Source: Pseudomonadota bacterium (GTDB lineage Bacteria > Pseudomonadota > Gammaproteobacteria > Acidithiobacillales > Acidithiobacillaceae). From it: a DNA stretch of 48,845 bases. Every line of letters starts with the position of its first letter. The stretch's first letter is position 1. Of the stretch, positions 1 through 9,643 are shown one piece after another. Where the stretch lies: the NCBI GenBank assembly GCA_021794385.1, contig JAJYQY010000102.1:1-48845 (forward strand). Reading direction: 5' to 3'. The translations under genes were made by a program, and so were the position numbers. The notes beneath the pieces were generated by a model. The model made no database searches. It had not been told where the DNA came from and saw only the letters and a program-made list of their open reading frames with translations.

Positions 1-1174
1 GGCGGTTGGTGGAGATGCCGATCTCGGCGCCCAGGCCGTACTCGAAGCCGTCGGCGAAGCGGGTGGAGGCGTTGACCATGACGGAACTGGAGTCCACCTC
101 GCGCAGAAAGCGCTGGGCGCTGCCCAGGTCCTCGGTGAGGATGGCGTCGGTGTGCTGGGAGCCGTAGTGTTGGATATGGGCCATGGCCTCCGTTAAGTCA
201 TCCACGACTTTGACCGAGATGATCGGCCCTAAGTACTCGGTGTAATAATCCTCTTCCGTCGCGGTGATGGCGCCAGGAATGTGGGGCAGACTGCGGGGAC
301 AGGCGCGGATCTCGATGCCTTTGTCTTGCAGTGCCTTGGCCAGCCTGGGCAGGAGGTCCTGGACGCGCTGGGCATGGATGAGCAAGCTCTCGGCGGTGTT
401 GCAGGTACCCAGGCGCTGGGTCTTGGCGTTGATCACCACGCGCAGGGCCTTTTGCGCATCGGCGCTGGCATCCACATAGACGTGGCAGTTGCCATGAAGA
501 TGCTTGATGACCGGTACGGTTGCCTCCTGGCTGATGCGCTCGATGAGGCTCTTGCCGCCGCGGGGGATGATCACGTCTACGTGCCGATCCATGCGGATGA
601 GCATGCTTACTGCCTCGCGGTCGGCGGTACCCACATACTGCACGGCGTCCAGGGGCAGGCGGGCGCGGCCGAGGGCGGCGCGCAGGCGTTCGGCGATGGC
701 CATGTTGCTGTGCAGGGACTCGGAGCCGCCGCGGAGGATGATAACGTTGCCCGACTTGAGGCAGAGGCCGGCGGCGTCGGCGGTGACGTTGGGGCGGGAT
801 TCGTAGATCATGGCGATGACGCCGATGGGCACGCGCATCTTACCCACCTGGATGCCGCTCGGGCGATAGCGCAGGTCAGTGATCTCGCCCACGGGGTCGG
901 GCAGGGCGGCGATCTCCTCCAGACCTTTGGCCATGGCCGCGATGCGCCCTTCATCCAGACGCAGACGGTCGAGGAAGGCGGCGTCGCGCCCGGCCTCTTC
1001 GGCGGCACGCAGGTCCTTGCGGTTGGCCCGCTGGAGGTCGTCGGCATCGCGGCGCAGAAATTCGGCCATGCTGGCCAGGGCTTCATTTTTGGCACCGGTT
1101 TTGGCCCCCTGCAACTGCCGTTGGGCGGCGCGGGCGCGTGTGCCGATCTTGTCCATTTCGTTGTGGATATCCAC
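1..1174 (-). CDS. proA: Gamma-glutamyl phosphate reductase (partial, 3' end runs off window)
   Basis: Minus-strand translation from GTG at 1174 reads [20 protein letters not shown]...[36 protein letters not shown]..., typical ProA; not in ORF track because it runs off the edge. Confidence 0.93.
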   Translation of the reverse strand, partial: MDIHNEMDKIGTRARAAQRQLQGAKTGAKNEALASMAEFLRRDADDLQRANRKDLRAAEEAGRDAAFLDRLRLDEGRIAAMAKGLEEIAALPDPVGEITDLRYRPSGIQVGKMRVPIGVIAMIYESRPNVTADAAGLCLKSGNVIILRGGSESLHSNMAIAERLRAALGRARLPLDAVQYVGTADREAVSMLIRMDRHVDVIIPRGGKSLIERISQEATVPVIKHLHGNCHVYVDASADAQKALRVVINAKTQRLGTCNTAESLLIHAQRVQDLLPRLAKALQDKGIEIRACPRSLPHIPGAITATEEDYYTEYLGPIISVKVVDDLTEAMAHIQHYGSQHTDAILTEDLGSAQRFLREVDSSSVMVNASTRFADGFEYGLGAEIGISTNR

Positions 1175-1294
1175 CGGGGTCTCCTTGCTGGGCCGTGTGA
1201 TCCGTGTCCCGCCCTACTCCGGACGAATCCCGCCTCGGTCTGCCTGACCAGGGGGCTCCGGATGCCAAGCATGGGGGGCGATGGCGGGTGGGGC

Positions 1295-2317
1295 TCAATG
1301 GGCCTTATTGTGCCCGCTCGGGCCGGGGCCGGCAATGCGTAGGACCAGATCCGCCAGGGCGGGCCAGACGGGGGTGGGGTCCTGGCCCTTGATGCGGGCG
1401 TCAATGGCGGCGCAATCGCCCAGGGCGGTGAGCAGGCCGGCGGCGCTGAGGCGACGGGCGGCGTTGCGCAGCCAGTCCTGCCGCGGCGGGAAAATACGCG
1501 CCTTGCTGAAGAGGCTGGCGGCCTGGGTTTGGGGGTCCTGCAACTGCAGGAGCAGCCGGCAATCCCGGTGCAGGGCCCAGAGGCAGAGGGTCGGCTCGCC
1601 GTCGCCCTGGCGCAGGCGGTCCAGGATGCGTAAGGCATGGCGCGGCTCGCCGCGCAGGGCGGCGTCGGCGAGGTCGTAGATGCTGAACTGACTGCTGTCG
1701 GCCAGCACCGCCCGCACCGCCGCGGCATCCACCTGCCCGTTGCCCACCAGTTGCTGTAGCCGGGCAATGGACTGGCTGCAGGCCAGCAGATTGCCTTCGC
1801 TGAGACTGCTGAGGACTTGCATGGCCTCGGTATCGGCATGCAGACCTGCCTGGCCGAGGCGTGCCTCGACCCAGCGCGGCCAGTCCTTGCCTTCGGGGGC
1901 GTAGAGGATGAGGGTATGGCCCTTGCTCTCCAGGGTCTTGAACCAGACGGTTTTCTGGGTGCTGGCGTCGGGGCGGCCGCCACTGATGACGAGGATGGCG
2001 TCTTCGGGCGGCGAGGCGAGCCAGTAATCCAGGGCCGCCGCCCCTTCGCGGGGGAGCTTGGGGCTATCCAGGCGCAGCAGCAGGACGCGGCGCTCGGCAA
2101 AGAGGGAGCCGGCATCGCGCTCGTTTTTCATGCGTTCCCAGGGCGGCGCGCTGCCGCCGCTTAGACGCTCGCGCTGGGCATAGCCCTGCTGCCGGGCGGC
2201 GGCCAGGAGGGCGTCTTCGGCCTCTAAGGTGAGGAGGGGATCATCGGCAAAGAGGCCGTAGGCGCGGGCCAGGGTGCCGCGCAGATGGGCCGACCACTGT
2301 GCCGCCTTGAGGCGCAT
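1295..2317 (-). CDS. holA: DNA polymerase III subunit delta
   Basis: 340 aa ORF MRLKAAQWSAHLRGTLARAYGLFADDPLLTLEAEDALLAAARQQGY..., HolA-like; sits next to lptE and leuS as expected. Confidence 0.9.
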   Translation of the reverse strand: MRLKAAQWSAHLRGTLARAYGLFADDPLLTLEAEDALLAAARQQGYAQRERLSGGSAPPWERMKNERDAGSLFAERRVLLLRLDSPKLPREGAAALDYWLASPPEDAILVISGGRPDASTQKTVWFKTLESKGHTLILYAPEGKDWPRWVEARLGQAGLHADTEAMQVLSSLSEGNLLACSQSIARLQQLVGNGQVDAAAVRAVLADSSQFSIYDLADAALRGEPRHALRILDRLRQGDGEPTLCLWALHRDCRLLLQLQDPQTQAASLFSKARIFPPRQDWLRNAARRLSAAGLLTALGDCAAIDARIKGQDPTPVWPALADLVLRIAGPGPSGHNKAH

Positions 2318-2320
2318 GGC

Positions 2321-2821
2321 TTAGGGCTTGGCCGCGCGGAAGCGTGGGCTATTGAGCACGCGGGCCAGGATTTGCTGCGCCGCCTGACGGAGCATTTGCC
2401 GTTGCGCGGCGTTTTGTTGTTCGTTGGTGGCCAGTGGACTGGCGCTGTTGAAGCTGAAGCTGTTTTCCACCAGCAGCGGTTGCGGCGGGAGCAGGGTCTT
2501 GCCGTCCGCCCCGACGACGCTGATATCGGCGCGCAGGGTGTTGAGGAACTCCAGGGCGGCGCCGCTCGCCGGGCTGATACTGATGACGCGTTGGCTGATG
2601 CCGGCATTGTCGATGCGCAGCACCGGACCCGTTTTTTGCTGATAGTTGCCCTCCCGTTCCAGCGCCCTTGCCACTGCCTGGGCGAGGCTGCCTCCCGCCG
2701 GCCCGCTGCCTTCCACCCGTATCCCGGCCAGGGTGGGCGGAATGCTGGCTCCATCCTGCAGGTGAAAGCCGCAGGCGCCCAGGCTGAGGGCGAGGCCCAT
2801 GGCCAGCAGCAGCCGTTTCAT
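2321..2821 (-). CDS. lptE: LPS-assembly lipoprotein LptE
   Basis: [24 protein letters not shown]... lipobox LGAC and LptE-type GFHL motif; overlaps the leuS stop by 4 nt. Confidence 0.9.
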   Translation of the reverse strand: MKRLLLAMGLALSLGACGFHLQDGASIPPTLAGIRVEGSGPAGGSLAQAVARALEREGNYQQKTGPVLRIDNAGISQRVISISPASGAALEFLNTLRADISVVGADGKTLLPPQPLLVENSFSFNSASPLATNEQQNAAQRQMLRQAAQQILARVLNSPRFRAAKP

Positions 2822-5292
2822 TGGGCCACCACATTGACGAGGCGGCCCGGCACGATCACCACCTTGCGCACGCTCAGGCCCGCAAGATGCTTCTGCAGCA
2901 GAGGGTGGGCCAGGGCCAGGGCCTCGATGGCCCCAACGTCGGCATCTGCCGGCACCTCCAGGCGTTCCCGCAGTTTGCCGTTGACCTGGACGACGATGGT
3001 GATGACGCTGGTTTGGAGGGCTTTCGGGTCGGCATTGGGCCAGGGGGCAAAGGCCAGTTCCCCCGCTTGCCCGAGTCGTTGCCAGAGGGCCTCGGCAATG
3101 TGTGGTGCGAAGGGTGAGAGGAGCAGCACCATGGAGCGTAAGCCCTCTCCGAGCACGGCGCGGAGGTCCGCCGGGGCGTCGCTGGGCACCTTCATCAGCG
3201 CATTGTTGAGCTCCATGATGGCCGCGATGGCCGCGTTGAAATGATAGCGACCATCCATGTTGCTGCTGACCCGGTCGATGCACTGATGGACGAGCCGCCG
3301 CAGGTCCCGGGCGGCAGGGGAAAGGGTCGCCGGTAAGGGCGGCGGTGTCCGGCCATACTCATGGACCAGGCGCCAGACCCGGTTGAGGAAGCGATAGGCC
3401 CCCTCGACCGCTGTGTCGGACCACTCCAGGTGTTGCTCCGGCGGCGCGGCAAAGAGGATGAAGAGCCGTGCCGTATCCGCGCCATAGCGGTCGATGAGAC
3501 CCTGGGGGTCCACGGTGTTGCCCTTGGACTTGCTCATCTTGACGCCATCCTTGAGCACCATGCCCTGGGTGAGGAGGCGGCGGAAGGGTTCATCGTGGCG
3601 GCCATCGGCCGGGAGGAGACCGGCGTCGCGCAGGAGCTTGTTGAAAAAACGTGCATAGAGCAGATGCAGGACGGCATGCTCGACGCCGCCGATGTACTGA
3701 TCCACCGGCAGCCACCGGGCGGCGCGATCATCCAGCATGGCGGCGGCGTCAGGGCAGGTGAAGCGGGCGTAATACCAGGAACTCTCCACGAAGGTATCCA
3801 TGGTGTCCGTTTCCCGCCGCGCCTCGGCACCGCACCGGGGGCAGGGTACCCGGTAAAAATCGGGGTCGTCCAGGAGCGGGGAGCGGGGGTTGTCCAGGTG
3901 GTAATGGGTGGGCAGGACCACGGGTAGGTCTGCCTCCGGCACCGGCACCACGCCACAGTCGGGGCAGTGGATCATGGGGATGGGGGTACCCCAGTAGCGC
4001 TGCCGGGAGATGCCCCAGTCGCGCAGGCGGTAGTTCACCGTCTTCTGCCCCAGTCCCGCTGCGGTTACGGCGGCGGTGATGCGGGCCTTGGCCGTCTCGT
4101 TATCCAGACCGTCATAGATGCCGGAATGGACGAGGCGGCCCGACCCGGTGTAAGCCCGCTCCAGGGTGCCGGACGGGATTTCCTCTCCCTCCGGAACCAC
4201 GACCACCTGGATCGGCAGGCCGTATTTCCGGGCAAACTCGAAGTCCCGCTGATCGTGGGCGGGCACACTCATCACCGCGCCCTCGCCATAGCCCATGAGG
4301 ATGAAGTTGGCTACCCAGACGGGGAGGGCCTGGCCGGTCAGGGGATGGCGCACGGTGATGGCGGTGGGATAACCCTCCTTTTCCTGGCTTTCCACCGTCG
4401 CTTCGGAGACGGCCACATGCCGGCAGCGTTCGAGGAAGGCGGCCAGTTCGGGCTGGGTCCGGGCCGCGGCCAGGGCCAGCGGGTGTTCCGGGGCAATGGC
4501 CAGATAGGTGGCCCCTAGGAGGGTGTCCGGACGGGTGGTGAAGACCTTGATGACGCCCTCGCCGGCGCTCAGGGGGAAATGGATCTCCGCCCCCTCCGAA
4601 CGGCCGATCCAGTTGCGCTGCATGCTGAGGACCTGGTCCGGCCAGCCTTCGGCCAGATGATCCAGGTCGGTCAGGAGCTCGTCGGCATAGGCGGTGATGC
4701 GCAGGAACCACTGGCGGATCTCGCGCCGCTCCACCAAGGCCCCGGAACGCCAGCCGCGCCCGTCCACCACCTGTTCATTGGCCAGCACCGTCTGGTCCAC
4801 TGGGTCCCAGTTGACGGTGCTGAGTTTCTGGTAGACCAGGCCCTTTTCCCAGAGCCGCACAAAGAGCCATTGCTCCCAGCGATAATATTCCGGTGTGCAG
4901 GTGGCAAACTCCCGCGACCAATCGTAGGACAGCCCCAGCCGCTGCAACTGCCCGCGCATGTGGGCGATGTTGTCGAGGGTCCACTGCGCCGGGGCCAGGC
5001 CGTGTTTCAGGGCGGCGTTTTCGGCGGGCAGGCCAAAGGCGTCCCAGCCCATGGGCTGCAGGACCGCTTTGCCGCGCATCCGCTGATAGCGGGCGATGGC
5101 GTCGCCAATGCTGTAGTTGCGCACATGGCCCATGTGCAGTTGCCCGGAGGGGTAGGGGAACATGGACAGGCAGTAGAACTTTTCGCCGGAGGCATCGTCC
5201 ATGGCGCAGAAAAGCCGGTTTTCCTGCCAACGGCGTTGCACCTCGCTTTCCAAGGTCTGCGGGGAATAAGGAGGGGTATCCTGGTTGGTCAT
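2818..5292 (-). CDS. leuS: Leucyl-tRNA synthetase
   Basis: [22 protein letters not shown] and [12 protein letters not shown] motifs; start taken at [12 protein letters not shown] (5292). Confidence 0.97.
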   Translation of the reverse strand: MTNQDTPPYSPQTLESEVQRRWQENRLFCAMDDASGEKFYCLSMFPYPSGQLHMGHVRNYSIGDAIARYQRMRGKAVLQPMGWDAFGLPAENAALKHGLAPAQWTLDNIAHMRGQLQRLGLSYDWSREFATCTPEYYRWEQWLFVRLWEKGLVYQKLSTVNWDPVDQTVLANEQVVDGRGWRSGALVERREIRQWFLRITAYADELLTDLDHLAEGWPDQVLSMQRNWIGRSEGAEIHFPLSAGEGVIKVFTTRPDTLLGATYLAIAPEHPLALAAARTQPELAAFLERCRHVAVSEATVESQEKEGYPTAITVRHPLTGQALPVWVANFILMGYGEGAVMSVPAHDQRDFEFARKYGLPIQVVVVPEGEEIPSGTLERAYTGSGRLVHSGIYDGLDNETAKARITAAVTAAGLGQKTVNYRLRDWGISRQRYWGTPIPMIHCPDCGVVPVPEADLPVVLPTHYHLDNPRSPLLDDPDFYRVPCPRCGAEARRETDTMDTFVESSWYYARFTCPDAAAMLDDRAARWLPVDQYIGGVEHAVLHLLYARFFNKLLRDAGLLPADGRHDEPFRRLLTQGMVLKDGVKMSKSKGNTVDPQGLIDRYGADTARLFILFAAPPEQHLEWSDTAVEGAYRFLNRVWRLVHEYGRTPPPLPATLSPAARDLRRLVHQCIDRVSSNMDGRYHFNAAIAAIMELNNALMKVPSDAPADLRAVLGEGLRSMVLLLSPFAPHIAEALWQRLGQAGELAFAPWPNADPKALQTSVITIVVQVNGKLRERLEVPADADVGAIEALALAHPLLQKHLAGLSVRKVVIVPGRLVNVVAQ

Positions 5293-5496
5293 GGCTCCCG
5301 GGGATCTCGAAGGGGAAGTGGATTCAGGGAACATCATAAGGGCCATTCGAAAAACTGCAAACGCATCCCCCGCGGGATGGTCCAAAAGCGGGCGGCAAGG
5401 GCGGGAACCCGCCGTCGCGGGAACGACCGGGTTCTACCCATGGCCCATCACCAGATCCGCCGGCCAAGGGTGCCATAGTCCAAGACCCGGCTGCAA

Positions 5497-5570
5497 GGAT
5501 CGGCCCCTGCGGGCGCAGGACCCGGCGGGTGTTTCCCGTGGCGAGGGATGAAGATTCCGATCCTGCGCCC
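5497..5570 (-). promoter_or_regulatory. Candidate structured leader of leuS with competing inverted repeats
   Basis: GGATCGG (5497-5503)/CCGATCC (5557-5563) and GGGCGCAGGA (5511-5520)/TCCTGCGCCC (5561-5570) share bases 5561-5563; local hairpin CCTGC-GGGC-GCAGG at 5506-5519. Confidence 0.3.
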
Positions 5571-6163
5571 CCGTCCATGCCGGCCGCTGCTTGTGCAATT
5601 TTTCCCTAGGGATCGCGCAATCCGGAAAAGGCCAAGGGCATGGTGCCGAAAGGGCTGCTTTTTGAAATAAAATGTGTAATGGCGATGGCGGCGGTCCTGC
5701 ACAAAAGGGGCGCAGGTGCCACACTTGGATGGATACCGGACCTCTTTTTTGGTGCAAGTCCAGAGTAAATTTTTAGATCATGCCGGGTTACCGGGCAACT
5801 GGTCCAGGTCCTGCGGTCCGTCTCATTTCCACTTCTGCCCGGAGACAGCGCTTCAGCCGGCGATGAACTGCTCGACCGGGGTTGGCTGTGATATTGTTGC
5901 AACGATTGTTGTGTTATGAATATACGATATCAGGCAGACCCGGTGAGTAATGGTTCTTTAGCCCTATGTGCCAAATATTAGCAAATAATAACAACATATT
6001 AGCTTCATTTCTCAGCCATGGGTGGAGGATGCTTGTCATCTCTGTCACGATGCGTTACGGTGAAAAAGCAAGCGGAATATAGACCCAATCACGGAAGTGG
6101 CGATTGGATTGAAGTTGTGCCTGCATTGTCTACTTTGTAATCACTGATCTGAGGAGGAAGATT

Positions 6164-6619
6164 ATGCATTTCCGACTATGGAGTGTAATGGTTGGTCTTG
6201 GTTTGTCCGTTACGGGAGTAGGTTGGGCAATGGCGAGTACGGAGATGCCGATGCCTGCCCCCCAGCAGCAATCGTCACCAATGGGAATGGGCGCGGGGCA
6301 GGGTCAGTCTTCGCCGATGCCGATGGGTCCTGCACAAGGCCAGAGCTCGCCACCGGTGAGCCAGGCCGAGGTCAATCGTTTTGCTGCTGCAGTCACCCAG
6401 ATCAAACCCTTGAATGAGCAGATCCACCAGGAGCTGGGGGCAAAGAGCGTGTCGGCGGCGCAGCGTGAGGCCTTGATGAAGCAGTATGGGGCCAAGGTCC
6501 AGGAAGTGCTTTCTGCGCATCAGCTTACGGTGCAGGAATACGGCGTTCTCATGAATAAGGCACAGACCGATCCGGCCTTTGCCCAGCAGGTAGAGGCCGC
6601 CATCAAGGCCCATTCATAA
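6164..6619 (+). CDS. Secreted DUF4168-like protein with Met/Gly/Pro/Gln-rich linker
   Basis: Signal peptide-like N terminus, low-complexity repeats, then VSQAEVNRFAAAVTQIKPLNEQI... DUF4168-like; preceded by GAGGAGG RBS. Confidence 0.7.
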   Translation: MHFRLWSVMVGLGLSVTGVGWAMASTEMPMPAPQQQSSPMGMGAGQGQSSPMPMGPAQGQSSPPVSQAEVNRFAAAVTQIKPLNEQIHQELGAKSVSAAQREALMKQYGAKVQEVLSAHQLTVQEYGVLMNKAQTDPAFAQQVEAAIKAHS

Positions 6620-6644
6620 AACCGGCGCCGAGTTTCGCCGGTTT
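6619..6644 (+). terminator. Hairpin downstream of the DUF4168-like gene
   Basis: AAACCGGCG/CGCCGGTTT 9-bp stem directly after the stop codon. Confidence 0.5.
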
Positions 6645-6799
6645 GGACCCGGTATCGGTATAGATGCTGATACCGGCGGCAAGGAATGGCCCGCTTCGGC
6701 GCGACACATTGCGCGAATCGGGCCATTGGCGCGCTCCGCAAAGGGGTTTAGACTACGGCCCAGGAAAATTGCGCGAAAAATGGGGACGGATGGTACGCT

Positions 6800-7600
6800 A
6801 TGGCCGGATTGCCTGAGATCGAATTACTGAAAGAGAGACTCAAACGTGCCATGCTGCACAAACGGCTAGGCACCCTGCAGGTCAGCAATGCCCGGGGTGA
6901 GCATGTTGCCGACGGTGCGGGCATGGAGGATGGGGCGCTCAAGGGGCGGGAAATCACCGACGTGCGCCGCTATGGCCATTACCTCTTTCTGGAGTTGAAC
7001 CGCCAGGACATCCTTGTCATGAACCTCGGGGGTGAGCTGACGGGAGATCTGGAGCGCGGCCCGACGGCGAGCGAGGGGGAAGAAGGCCAGCGGGGGGCGC
7101 TGGAGATTCAGGTGAACGGCCATAACCGGCTGCGGCTGCAGGGAACCCAGTTGCACAATCGCCTGCGCCTCCTGGACGAAAACGCCGATGTCGATTTTCT
7201 TACCAAGCTGGGGCCCGATCCGCTGCTGGTGCATGACGGTCTCGGCGCCTTGCGTGATGCCCTGGCGCGGCGGCGGAGCGCCGTGCGGAATATCCTCCTG
7301 GATGATGCCTTTGTGCCGGGGATTGGCAGCACTTGGGCCGATGAGATCCTCTTCCAGGCCCGCATCCGCCCGGATCGGACGGCCCCGAGCCTCAGCGAGG
7401 AAGAGCGTAGCCGGCTCCTGGAGCAGATCCCACGGGTGTTGGAGCGGGCCGTGCGCTGTCAGGCCAAGCCCGGCCTCTTGCCCAAGACCTATCTTACCCG
7501 CCATCACCACGATGGGCATTGCCCAAGTTGTGGTGGGCCGTTGGGGACCCTCGCAGTGGGCGGTAAAAACGCCCTCTTTTGCCCGGTCTGTCAGCAGTAA
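6800..7600 (+). CDS. Fpg/Nei (MutM)-family protein, divergent, probably non-catalytic as a glycosylase
   Basis: LPEIE N terminus, H2TH-like PGIGSTWADEILFQARIRPDR, C-terminal zinc finger CPSCGGPLGTLAVGGKNALFCPVC; canonical active-site residues absent. Confidence 0.8.
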   Translation: MAGLPEIELLKERLKRAMLHKRLGTLQVSNARGEHVADGAGMEDGALKGREITDVRRYGHYLFLELNRQDILVMNLGGELTGDLERGPTASEGEEGQRGALEIQVNGHNRLRLQGTQLHNRLRLLDENADVDFLTKLGPDPLLVHDGLGALRDALARRRSAVRNILLDDAFVPGIGSTWADEILFQARIRPDRTAPSLSEEERSRLLEQIPRVLERAVRCQAKPGLLPKTYLTRHHHDGHCPSCGGPLGTLAVGGKNALFCPVCQQ

Positions 7601-7652
7601 GGCTGGCGGCTTGCCGGGCAGCGGTCCATGCCCTGAGCCGCGCCGCCTAGGG

Positions 7653-8108
7653 CTATTTGTGCCGCCAGGGTAGCCCTGCCGCCTTCCAGCCTTCCACCGT
7701 TCCCCGCATCCCCTGCTCGTTGGGGCGCCCTTCCAGACCGCCCAGGATGTTGTAACAGTGCTTGTAGCCGAGTGCGGTCAGGTGCTCGGCCGCCGCCTGG
7801 GAACGTCCGCCGGTGCGGCAGAGCAGGAGCAGCAGGTCGTCGGGCTGGGCATGCCGGGTGATTTCCGCGGTGAAATGGGGGTTGGGGGTCATGCCCGGGT
7901 AGAGCTGCCAGGGCACGTGACAACAACCGGGGACGAGGCCGGCAAAATCCAGTTCCGGATGGGATCTCACATCGATGAGCAAGGCCTTGGGGTTGGCCTG
8001 GAGAATGGCATGTGCTTCTTCCGGGGTCAGATCTCCCGCATGGATCTTGCCGCCGGCCTGAGTGCGCGCCTGGGCGCGAGACAAAATTTCCTCGATGGGG
8101 GACTGCAT
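7653..8108 (-). CDS. Rhodanese-like sulfurtransferase
   Basis: ALLIDVRSHPEL...LLLLCRTGGRSQAAAEHLTALGY, rhodanese CxxGGRS active-site loop. Confidence 0.85.
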   Translation of the reverse strand: MQSPIEEILSRAQARTQAGGKIHAGDLTPEEAHAILQANPKALLIDVRSHPELDFAGLVPGCCHVPWQLYPGMTPNPHFTAEITRHAQPDDLLLLLCRTGGRSQAAAEHLTALGYKHCYNILGGLEGRPNEQGMRGTVEGWKAAGLPWRHK

Positions 8109-8288
8109 TTTTCACCTCGTTTAGCGATAATTGCCTGGAATGGCAGGATCTTATTTCTTATTTTAGACTACAAACAAGACCATGTGAAAAATCATACAAT
8201 GATCAACGGGGATGAAAAATCCCTGGGCACTGCCGGAAATCTTTTTTTGGATCGACGTATCGGCACGAGTGCTTTACATGAATTTGCT

Positions 8289-9488
8289 ATGAGGCGGAGC
8301 AAGGGCATGGCGACAGCGGAACCGGTGAGTCGCAAGGAGCGGGGGCGGCAGAATCTGCGCATCACCCTGATGGGTGCGGCCACCAATGTCGTGCTCTTTT
8401 TTGCCAAGCTGGCGGGGGGTATTTTCGGCCACTCCCAGGCGCTGGTGGCCGATGCCGTCCATTCCCTGTCGGACCTCCTCTCGGACTTGGGCCTGATTCT
8501 GGCCATGCGTTTCAGCAGTCAGCCCCCCGATCAGGAACACCCCTACGGTCACGAGCGTTTTGAAACCCTCGCCGCGCTGGCCACCGGCTCCCTGCTGGCG
8601 ATCAATGGCGCCTGGATCGGGGTGGAGGCGGTGCAACGCCTCCTTGCCGGACACTTTGTGGTCCCCCATAGTTGGACCCTGTACATTGCCGCCTTTGCCA
8701 TTGTCGCCAAGGAAACCCTTTACCAGTTCACCATTCGCGTGGCGCGGCGCAACCGTTCCGCCGCATTGCGTGCCAATGCCTGGGATCATCGTACCGATGC
8801 CATCTCCAGCGTCATCGTCTTTATCGGTATCGGCGGCAGTCTGCTGGGCTTCCCCTATCTCGATTCGGTAGTGGCTCTGGTCGTCGCGCTGATGGTCCTG
8901 CGCATCGGTGCCGTGACGGCCTGGGCGGCCATTCAAGAGTTGGCGGATCGCGGTCTGGATGATGCCACCCTGCAGGAAATCCGCGACATCATCCTCGGCA
9001 GTGAAGGGGTGCGCGACCTGCATCTGCTCAAGACCCGCAAGATGGGTCATCAGGCCCTGGCCGAGGTGCATCTGCAGGTAGCGCCGACCCTGAGCGTTTC
9101 CGAAGGACATCAGATCGCCGAGCGGGTGCGTATGGCCTTATTACGGCAGGTGGCGGACCTCATGGATGCCACCATTCATATCGACTGCGAGAATGATGAA
9201 CAGGGCTCGCCGGTCTTGCCGGCGCGCAGCCAGATCGAGGCGACCATCCGGCAGGCGCTCCTGGCCGCCGAACTGCCTCTGCCCGAACAGGTGACCCTGC
9301 ACTACCTCGGCGGTAGTGTCGAGGCCCGCCTACAGTATGTCTTGCCGTCGGCGGGGGCTTTGGATAGCCTTCACCAACTGGAGGGGGCTATTCATCATGC
9401 CTTGGACGGTGGTATTCCCGGTGTTGGCCGGATTGGCGTATTGTGGCGCCATGGCGATAACGGTGATCGAGTACGTTTTGCCTCATGA
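8289..9488 (+). CDS. Cation diffusion facilitator (CDF) family transporter
   Basis: NLRITLMGAATNVVLFFAKLAGGIFGHSQALVADAVHSLSDLLSDL...HPYGHERFETLAAL; exact start uncertain (8289 or 8307). Confidence 0.9.
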   Translation: MRRSKGMATAEPVSRKERGRQNLRITLMGAATNVVLFFAKLAGGIFGHSQALVADAVHSLSDLLSDLGLILAMRFSSQPPDQEHPYGHERFETLAALATGSLLAINGAWIGVEAVQRLLAGHFVVPHSWTLYIAAFAIVAKETLYQFTIRVARRNRSAALRANAWDHRTDAISSVIVFIGIGGSLLGFPYLDSVVALVVALMVLRIGAVTAWAAIQELADRGLDDATLQEIRDIILGSEGVRDLHLLKTRKMGHQALAEVHLQVAPTLSVSEGHQIAERVRMALLRQVADLMDATIHIDCENDEQGSPVLPARSQIEATIRQALLAAELPLPEQVTLHYLGGSVEARLQYVLPSAGALDSLHQLEGAIHHALDGGIPGVGRIGVLWRHGDNGDRVRFAS

Positions 9489-9508
9489 TGGTGCAATACC
9501 AAAATGAA

Positions 9509-9525
9509 TGCACAAAAATGGTGCA
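9509..9525. promoter_or_regulatory. NtrC-type enhancer site upstream of glnA
   Basis: TGCACA-AAAAT-GGTGCA, close to NtrC consensus TGCACY-N5-GGTGCA. Confidence 0.65.
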
Positions 9526-9576
9526 TCTAAAAGGATCAAGCATTATTTAGGATCAAAGGATCGTATAACTGGCAGA

Positions 9577-9592
9577 TGGCACGATATTTGTT
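9577..9592 (+). promoter_or_regulatory. Sigma54 (-24/-12) promoter of glnA
   Basis: TGGCACG-ATAT-TTGTT matches TGGCACG-N4-TTGCW. Confidence 0.75.
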
Positions 9593-9643
9593 TACATTTT
9601 GGGCTACGAAACGGAATAGTTTTCAAACATGGAGGAGATGCAA

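Noticed and set aside
281-1342. 353-aa plus-strand ORF at the window start
   Set aside because: Antisense shadow of proA, which reads cleanly on the minus strand.
5600-6160. Long intergenic region possibly hiding an RNA gene or small CDS
   Set aside because: Scanned both strands; no tRNA-like cloverleaf, no convincing CDS with RBS, only AT-rich promoter-like sequence near 5890-6000.
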